Source of the DNA: Micromussa lordhowensis
Taxonomy: Eukaryota; Cnidaria; Anthozoa; Scleractinia; Lobophylliidae
Direction of reading: 5' to 3'
Length of the DNA stretch: 64,000 bases
Assembly (NCBI GenBank): GCA_964020085.1
Contig: OZ026598.1
Location: 20,112,629 to 20,176,628, forward strand
The position numbers and the translations under genes are program-made. Shown here piece after piece: positions 57,779 through 64,000 of the stretch; within the stretch, counting starts at the first letter, position 1; each line of letters opens with the position of its first letter. Under the pieces are notes generated by a model. It was not told where the DNA came from and did no database searches. It was given only the letters and a program-made list of their open reading frames with translations.

Positions 57779-59302
57779 CGGGGAGTATTACAAGATAATT
57801 TGGTTTTGTCAACTGAGTTGATGATGTGAATTGGCCACCGTAAAGAGATTCGAAAGCTGAAGTTTCGAGCGTTAGCCCTTCGTCGGAGCGAATCGGTCAA
57901 GATGGCTGGTTCTTTTTTGGCATGTTTATGGACCGAGATGGAGTCGAGAACGAGGCCAAGATCCAGCCATCTTGACCGAACCAGCTTGATCAACAAAGGA
58001 TTTATTATATGGAAAAAGAGCACTACTTTTCTTAAGGGACACAGCGGGTAATCCCGAGCGGGCAAGATAGCGCCATCTTCACCACTCGGGTAGCCAATCA
58101 CAGCTTAGGATTCGGTTCATCTTGCCCGCTCACGGAGCTAGCATGCTATAATGAGGTAAGGGGGACAAGTTTCGAAAGAAACTGTGGTGCTGCGTCGGTG
58201 GGAGTATTACAAGATAATTTGGTTTTATCAACTGGGTTGGCCACCGTAAAGAGATTCGAAAGTTGACGTTTCGAGCGTTAGCCCTTCGTCGGAGCGAATC
58301 GACGAAGGCTAACGCTCGAAACGTTAGCTTCCAAATCTCTTTATAATGAGGTAAGTTCGCGCTTTTTAGCTTCTCGCGATAATTAGTTTCATGACTCGTT
58401 TTGCAAACTTCTTTACTACTAAATAAGTAATAATTATAAACCTACTAATAAAACTGAAAGATCTTTTTCTTTCTCCAAATAACTAAGGGAAAACCAAATG
58501 AATCTAAGGTTAACCTCAACAAATGGAAAATGGCCCTTTCAACCAATCAGAACTGAATCAATTCAAAAACAAGCGAGCCGTGCAAACCGCGGGAAGACGC
58601 ACGCGTAAGCCAAGTCACATTGGTCTCGTGTTGCCTCTGATTGGTTAAAACAACGTAGTGCTTCCTCTGATTGGCAGCACCATTTTCGATGGGCTTTTCT
58701 TTCAATCAATGGCAGATCTCAGCAGAAGCAAAGTCGTTTTTCAATTTAACGATGCTCCTTAGGTTCCCTGTATTGAAGAGTTAAAAACCACGATTTCATC
58801 CATTGAAACTTCTTTTTAGAAAATCGCACTAGTGCTTCTTTTAACCTAAAGAACGGTACGCTGTTTATGAGAAAATGAGAGTGGCAAAGCTCTTTCAAAT
58901 CCTTATAAAAAACCCCACCGGGTTTGATTCACCTGCGAGAGGAGGCCCAAGGCTCATGGGTATCGCCAGCGTACCAAACATGTTTCCGACCGCTTGAGAG
59001 AGCTTCTCGTGGCCAACTACATCAGCAGTGATCACAGCAACCTGACCCACGAAGCAACCATCGAAAAATCCAAATATCAACGCGTAGCTGACAAGACCTG
59101 CATAATTACTAGTCAGAGGACACAGAAGGGTTGTTAATCCAATAGCAAAAACCGAAAACTGATACATGTATAATCTGTTGACGAATTTCAGATCTGAAAT
59201 CTTGCCAAAAATCACCCGTCCAGCGGTCGAGGTGATAGAAAGAAATCCAATCAGCCAAGCTCCTTGAGATTTTGGCACTCCCAAATCCTCAGCATATTTC
59301 AC
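56831..59302 (-). CDS. Monocarboxylate transporter-like (SLC16/MFS), last two exons
   Basis: Two in-phase exons: 58933-59302 and 56831-57144 (stop TAG at 56831-56833). The first begins KYAEDLGVPKSQGAWLIGF and carries GRVIFGKISD, NRLYMYQFSVFAIGLTTLL, SYALIFGFFDGCFVGQ and GNMFGTLAIPMSLGPPLAG, matching helices 7-11 of SLC16 proteins. The second begins GWLHEAFGSYDEAFYIAGS (helices 11-12) and ends in a hydrophilic tail, EDECSSKYF. SLC16 members move monocarboxylates or related solutes across the plasma membrane. The N-terminal half is not found between 59303 and 64000, so upstream exons probably lie beyond the window, which would place the transposase-like gene at 60117 inside an intron of this gene on the opposite strand. 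The substrate is not predictable. Confidence 0.85.
57198..57703. mobile_element. MITE with long inverted ends (agggcctcttcatatgagcc)
   Basis: The left arm agggcctcttcatatgagcc, then cggtcaaccgggctggctcg, is repeated in inverse orientation at the right (gagccagcccggttgaccgg, then gctcatatgaagaggccctt). Internal ccgagatctcggtaaccggg blocks are also palindromic. It lies in the transporter intron. Confidence 0.8.
57737..57905. repeat. Dispersed repeat, copy 1 (gtttcgagcgttagcccttc)
   Basis: Shares about 150 bp with 58163-58305, from aaactgtggtgctgcgtcgg to gcccttcgtcggagcgaatc. Copy 1 has an extra atgatgtgaa stretch. Confidence 0.75.
58163..58345. repeat. Dispersed repeat, copy 2, with terminal inverted piece
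   Basis: The second copy of the 57737-57905 repeat, followed at 58302-58345 by an inverted partial copy (cgacgaaggctaacgctcga) that makes a small palindrome. Confidence 0.75.
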
Positions 59303-59364
59303 CTAGAAATAAACAAACAAAAGAAAATTGTTTACTTTAGGAAACTTTGGATGTTCAAAACAAC

Positions 59365-59792
59365 TACAGTCGACTTTCGCCTTGCGGACACACCCATGGC
59401 TATTACAGACACCCCGCTATTACGAAGAGAAGCTTTACCACAAAATACGGACTCCCGCTATTGCGGAATGTGCGGACACTTCATGTGGTCCCAAAGTCAG
59501 TAATGTTTCTTGTTCTCCTCTCGTTGCAACAGACAACGTTACGTGGACCAAATAACTCTGCAGGCTTGGAATGTTTACTAGTTCTACATTATATGATTAT
59601 GTATCAAAGTAAATGCGAACTACAAGTTGAAAGAAACTAGAAATCTTAAAAGACTATAGCAGTAATCGTTACAAAAGACACTTCACAACCACAAATTAGG
59701 CAGTTTTTCATCACAGCTCACAATTACATACTGTCCCTGTTATGGACACCAGCTGACGGTCTCCAGGGTGTCTATAACAAGGGTTGATTGTA
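59365..59792. mobile_element. MITE-like element, tacagtcgact ends, gcggaca-rich
   Basis: The left end tacagtcgactttcg and the right end gggttgattgta are imperfect inverses. The left part repeats tgcggacac and cgctattacg motifs. A family widespread in marine invertebrates; non-coding. Confidence 0.55.
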
Positions 59793-59811
59793 TAAAAGGG
59801 GTGTCTGGAAA

Positions 59812-59978
59812 ACCCGAATAGCGAATAGCGAATAGTCGCGAATAGCGAATACCGAACAGCGAATAGTCGCGAATAGCGAATAGCGAATAGTACGAACAGT
59901 GCGAATAGTGGCGAATAGTGACGAATAGTCGCGAATAGTGACGAATAGTCTCGAATGGTGACGAATAGAACGAATAAT
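59812..59978. repeat. gaatagcgaatagtcgc minisatellite
   Basis: About 165 bp of 8-9-bp units (cgaatag, with tcg/tg/tac linkers), followed by a poly-G tract at 59994-60008. Confidence 0.9.
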
Positions 59979-60116
59979 GGCAAATAAGGGTGGAGGGGGG
60001 GGGGGGGATAGTGACGAAATGACGAAAATTTGGAACCCAGTACTTCCTGGTCAACCGCGCAGCAACGTGGGATGGGATTTTCCCGCTAAAAAAAGCAGAG
60101 ATGCTTATCAGTAAAT

Positions 60117-63100
60117 ATGTCGGCGAAGGACAGCTTGAGCCCTGAGAAGAAAAGGTAATAAATGCACTGTTGCTTATTTCGATAATTAATAAACGCAACG
60201 GTTATCAGAGTACCTCGTTTGTCTCTTTAATCACAAACCACTTGCCTCGCATTTTGATTTTATTCTTTTTTACAGAACGTGTCTCGCCGGATCGGACAGC
60301 ACAGATGAGGATGATGAAATGTGAGTATCTAAAATTTATGTTCGGAAGCGACTGTGCGAGGAGATGATTATGAGCTTGATGTAGTAATGGACGTGATTTA
60401 TATTTTTACATTTTGACTTTTGTTCTCCTTTAGAGTGTTTGTAAAAGCATGTACGAAACTCTCTTTCGACGACAGGTGAGCATATTATTTGCTTTGATTA
60501 CGAGATTGTTCAGCATAAGGCGGTGAATTTTGTAGAGCCAGTTCAATTATGCTTTTAGGGGTGGAACACTTAAAACTAAACTTTAGATTTTAGTTATTAC
60601 TTTCGAAATTTGTGTTCAATAATATTTCTTTTCTGGTATTGACTTTTTGGGGGATCGTGTGTTTTCCCATAGCATAACATGTAAGATTCCTGATAAATTA
60701 AATTAAATCATTAGTGATAGTAAATTGAGAACATCGCCGGTTTATTTAAGCTGCAACTAGTTTTATCGTGTTACTTTCTTGACAAGAGCGCGTTGGATTC
60801 AGAGCCATTTCGCTAGTACCTTTCTCCACTTTTCAGTGCATCAAACGAGATAATGGCATTTGGATAGTGTTTTGTTTACGAGAGTCTGAGGAATAAAGAA
60901 ATAAAACGATCATAATGAATGGAGTGACGCAGTAGACAACCCGCGGCATATTACACAGTCCAAGAAATATAGAATGCGACTGTTGTTAAAAATTTAGTTA
61001 TGTAACTGAGGACAGTGTTATTTTGTCGATGCTAAAAACAAGCCGGTCAACAGAGTCTGACCGCGGCTGGAAGGTCCGAAAAGAAACTGGGTGAGAGTGA
61101 ACTGGCCGATAGGGAGTGGGAGCGAGGATGGGAGCGTCTCCCTCCCCTCCTTTCTTCTCTTTTTTTCTCCCATACTAGATTAAAGAGCGTGGTTGCAAGC
61201 TATGCTGAAACTGACTGAATTCCGTCCCTTCTTTCTTCTTCTTAAAATCCTCACCGGGACAGATTGCAAGGAGTGGTGCTTTTTTTTTTCAAAGTAGGGG
61301 GAATGGGGGTAGGGGAGTTGTTATGCTACACTGCATCTAGTGTATCCATGCATATTTCACATATGTAGTGAGCATGGTGGGCGAGGCAAGCGTATAAAAT
61401 AGCAGTGTTGCTGCTCATCAGAAATAATGTTTTTAAGATGCGGTGTGGATGAGAAGTTGCAAGGGATGATGAAGTCACGGGAACCCCTTGTACCCCCTCC
61501 CCCTCCCCCACGACCACCGCTCATAAATTACAAGCCTTGATAATGGATAAAGCTTCGTGAAATTTAGGTGGCAATTAGAAGAAATGCTTAGAAGTGCATT
61601 TTATTTCGAGGAGATGCTGCACAAAATCATCTGGTGCATTTGCTCATCCCCCCCCCCCCCCCCAACCTCAAGAGGTAGGCTCGGCTCTGTATGCAAGGCA
61701 CAATAGAGGGGAATAATAAGGAGCCATGATTTTTCAACCCAAACCCGCCTCTTGGTTGTTGCAGCTTTAGCAATTTGAATGAGTAATTATATTTAACAAT
61801 TAGAACATGAGCTCGAGATTTCTATCGCGCGATGGTTGACGAGGACACGCGAGTCAACTATCGCGCATAGAAATCAAGAGCGAATAGCCTAATTTTTTTA
61901 CTATAAATCTACTAGTCCTTCAAACTTTATCAGAATCCTCATCACAGACATTTCAAAACGCAAAGAGGCGGCAGCCAGTTTGTTTACAAGCGCACACTGC
62001 TACGCTACTCACTATCTACAACAGAATAGTGAGTGGAGTAGCTAATCAGCGAACGGCATTCGTGATAGAACGCTAGTAGATTTATACTAAATTAAAAAGC
62101 TAGGGGTGGTGTAAACGACTAATAATAGGTGAACATTTGTTAACGATTCAGTTTTTATTGCCAAATTTGTGAACGTTTCCAACCGTCTCAATATTTTTTC
62201 TATGTGCTTTGCTTTCAGCGAGTCTCTTTTCCAAGACGACTCCCCGATAGAAGGTAATACCCATTTCCAAAACAGGCAGCGTAATAACACGGTGTTATTT
62301 TATTGGCGTTCGCGACTCCACAACGAACAAAATACCCGATTCCATATTTTATTAAGTCATCGTTGTTGTTTTTTGCTTAACTTAGTCTACTCCGCTAGCA
62401 ACATGGATACTCTAGGGTGAAAGACAAACACAAGAAAGTAGAGCCTAAGAGAAAGACCAGCTAAAGGCCAAATTCGAAGTAACGTATACTTACAGTACCC
62501 TGTTTGTATATATTGCCCACAACACGATTGTCACATACCATGTGGGGTACCGAGGACGAAAAGTGGCTTAAATTTTCAAGGGTAATTTTCCGTGGTCGTA
62601 ATGAAAAGTTCCTATCTAGGCTGTTTTTGGCTCTTGAAGCTAGTAACTACCTGGATTGCACAGGATATTTTTTCTTTCATTTTAACTCAATTTTATTAGA
62701 AATCAGAGAAGCCATGTTTGGAGGGGTTATCGTTCGAAGCAGAAACGTTATAGAATTAGTCGCGCACAGGCAAATTCAATACACAGATTGGCGTGGCACC
62801 TATCGAATATTGCTTGCATGATATTAGCGCTAATTGGGGACAATATAATCCAGTAATTACTGCAACTTTTATCCTCTGCAGAACCCGAGCCAAACTTTCT
62901 ACATGATGACACCAAATGGCCAATATTTGAGGGCAGAATCAGCGCCTACCCACACGTGGAGGCCTTGAAGATCCTTCTGAGGCAATCATCGATGTCAAAG
63001 GAGCAAATGTGTTTCTCCGTGCCATTTAAATGTAGAAACAACTACACATTTCTGGTAGATACATCATCCTTGAAAGATAAGAAAGATTTGATATCTGCAG

Positions 63101-64000
63101 ATGGTAATGGGAAGTGGCTGTGGGGTGGACGTACATACTGCTACTATGAAGTGCACTGTTTAGAAGGAGACATTAAAGCCAAGTATCTTCAAAAGAAAGT
63201 TGATGCTATTACAACGTACACCCTGAAACGCACCTACTGGAGAGCAGAAACTGTTTCAGGCGCATGGTTTCGTCGTGTAGTAACCAAGCTAGAACACGAT
63301 TCCCTAGAGTTCCCAGTGGCAATTTTGCAGTACTTCTTCGAAAACGGCGAAGAAGAGGAGCTAAAACTTGCGCCCCATGGAAACAGAAAAGATGATAGCC
63401 AACCATACTTCAGAACAGCATCCAGCGCGATGAAAGATATGTCAGAGAGATCAAAGCTCCAGAAACCAAAGAAAGTAGAACACGACATGTGGAAAGAACA
63501 AGGAGGTATGGCTTGGGTAGAAAACACAAGTGAAGTTCCAAGAAATAGACAGCAGATCTATGACATTAAACGTCGCAATGTTGCAGCCTCCCACTGTTCA
63601 ATAGATGGCGTAACATCTGGAAGTGAGGTGTATGACATCATTGCCATTTTTAACGAACATCAGCGACGAAAAGACAAGGGCTTTATCAGGGATTACAAGT
63701 TGGCTCCATTTGGTGTTGTTCTCGCTTCAGAGAAACAGCTGCATGATATTGTTCGATTCTGCACGAACCCTGACCAAATTAGCATACTTGGGATAGATTC
63801 CACTTTCAATATTGGCAAGTTCGATGTCACCCACACAACGTACAAGCATCTTCTTCTGGAAACGAGGAAAGCGGACGACACTGGAAACCGCACGTCACCT
63901 TTGTTCATTGGTCCAGCACTGATCCATGCAAAGAAAGATGAATACACCTACCAATATTTTTTCTCAACCCTGGTAGCTTTGGAAGAGCAACTGAAGAATG
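60117..64000 (+). CDS. DDE/MULE-like transposase-domain protein, 3' end outside the window
   Basis: Exons 60117-60154, 60276-60320, 60434-60475, 62219-62253 and 62882 to the window end are in phase. The first four give about 54 residues, mostly acidic: MSAKDSLSPEKK, AGSDSTDEDDE, LSFDDR, SLFQDDSPIE. The open last exon (373 codons so far) has VPFKCRNNYTFLVDTSSLKD, WLWGGRTYCYYEVHC, TLKRTYWRAE and VASEKQLHDIV-like spacing. It leads into SILGIDSTFNIGKFDVTHTT and SPLFIGPALIHAKKDEYTY, which resembles the first catalytic Asp block of MULE-type transposases (D-x-T-F-N-x-G). No stop or frameshift is present. Whether it is active or domesticated cannot be decided here. Antisense open frames over this exon are shadows. 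Confidence 0.75.
61640..61664. repeat. Poly-C tract
   Basis: About 18 C in the long intron 3 of the transposase-like gene. The rest of that intron (60476-62218) shows only the small palindromes listed separately. Confidence 0.9.
61810..62090. mobile_element. Two adjacent palindromic elements in the intron
   Basis: A hairpin of agatttctatcgcgcgatgg / tatcgcgcatagaaatc lies at 61815-61875. It is followed by an element bounded by tataaatctactagt (61911) and ctagtagatttata (62072), with ctactcactat/atagtgagtggag inside. Non-coding. Confidence 0.6.

Larger units (their letters stand above)
59303..60116. other. Transporter intron and 5' flank of the next gene: repeats only
   Basis: Occupied by the inverted-end element at 59365-59792, the gaatagcgaatag minisatellite and a poly-G tract. 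No exon recognised. Confidence 0.6.

Noticed and set aside
63209..63947. Minus-strand frames of 65-97 codons near the window end
   Set aside because: They are antisense to the long open transposase exon, which has the coherent motifs.

Overview
The window looks like a piece of an anthozoan genome, most likely a stony coral. It has intron-rich animal genes with GT-AG junctions, AT-rich spacers, and dense families of short inverted-repeat elements and tRNA-derived SINEs of the kind I know from coral and sea-anemone DNA. No search was possible, so family names rest on motifs I could read and exon models rest on reading frame, splice sites and phase agreement.

Layout. (1) 565-5629, minus: an A20/TNFAIP3-type deubiquitinase (OTU domain plus ten A20-type zinc fingers), with two adjacent NF-kappaB-like sites about 370 bp upstream of its start. 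(2) 8074-13933, plus: a complete seven-exon lambda-crystallin/L-gulonate 3-dehydrogenase gene (CRYL1-like). (3) 15830-20925, minus: a TPR-CHAT gene broken by frameshifts and by two very large inverted-repeat elements. One of these carries 5S-rRNA-like units in both arms and sits between 7-bp target duplications. (4) 23284-41395, minus: a complete 15-exon CYB5R4 gene (cytochrome b5, CS and b5-reductase domains). Its introns hold SINEs, a LINE copy, an 840-bp AGTAGC-type microsatellite, a 3.5-kb tandem array and, most unexpectedly, an intact 330-codon bacterial-type flagellin reading frame at 29105-30097. (5) 44632-47889 (minus) and 48152-53053 (plus): a head-to-head pair made of an unrecognised basic protein and a 1,033-residue TNP2 (EnSpm/CACTA)-type transposase-like protein. 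(6) 56831-59302, minus: the last two exons of a monocarboxylate-transporter-like gene. (7) 60117 to the window end, plus: a gene with several short acidic exons followed by a long exon for a DDE/MULE-like transposase domain, cut by the window edge.

The host genes do not form a pathway. A20 fits NF-kappaB feedback control, CYB5R4 fits ER redox and lipid metabolism, and CRYL1 fits sugar-acid metabolism. The rest of the story is mobile DNA: two multi-exon transposase genes with the same architecture, a gene destroyed by palindromic insertions, and a Vibrio-like flagellin frame next to a tandem array inside a coral intron. That last item is the best candidate for something undescribed.
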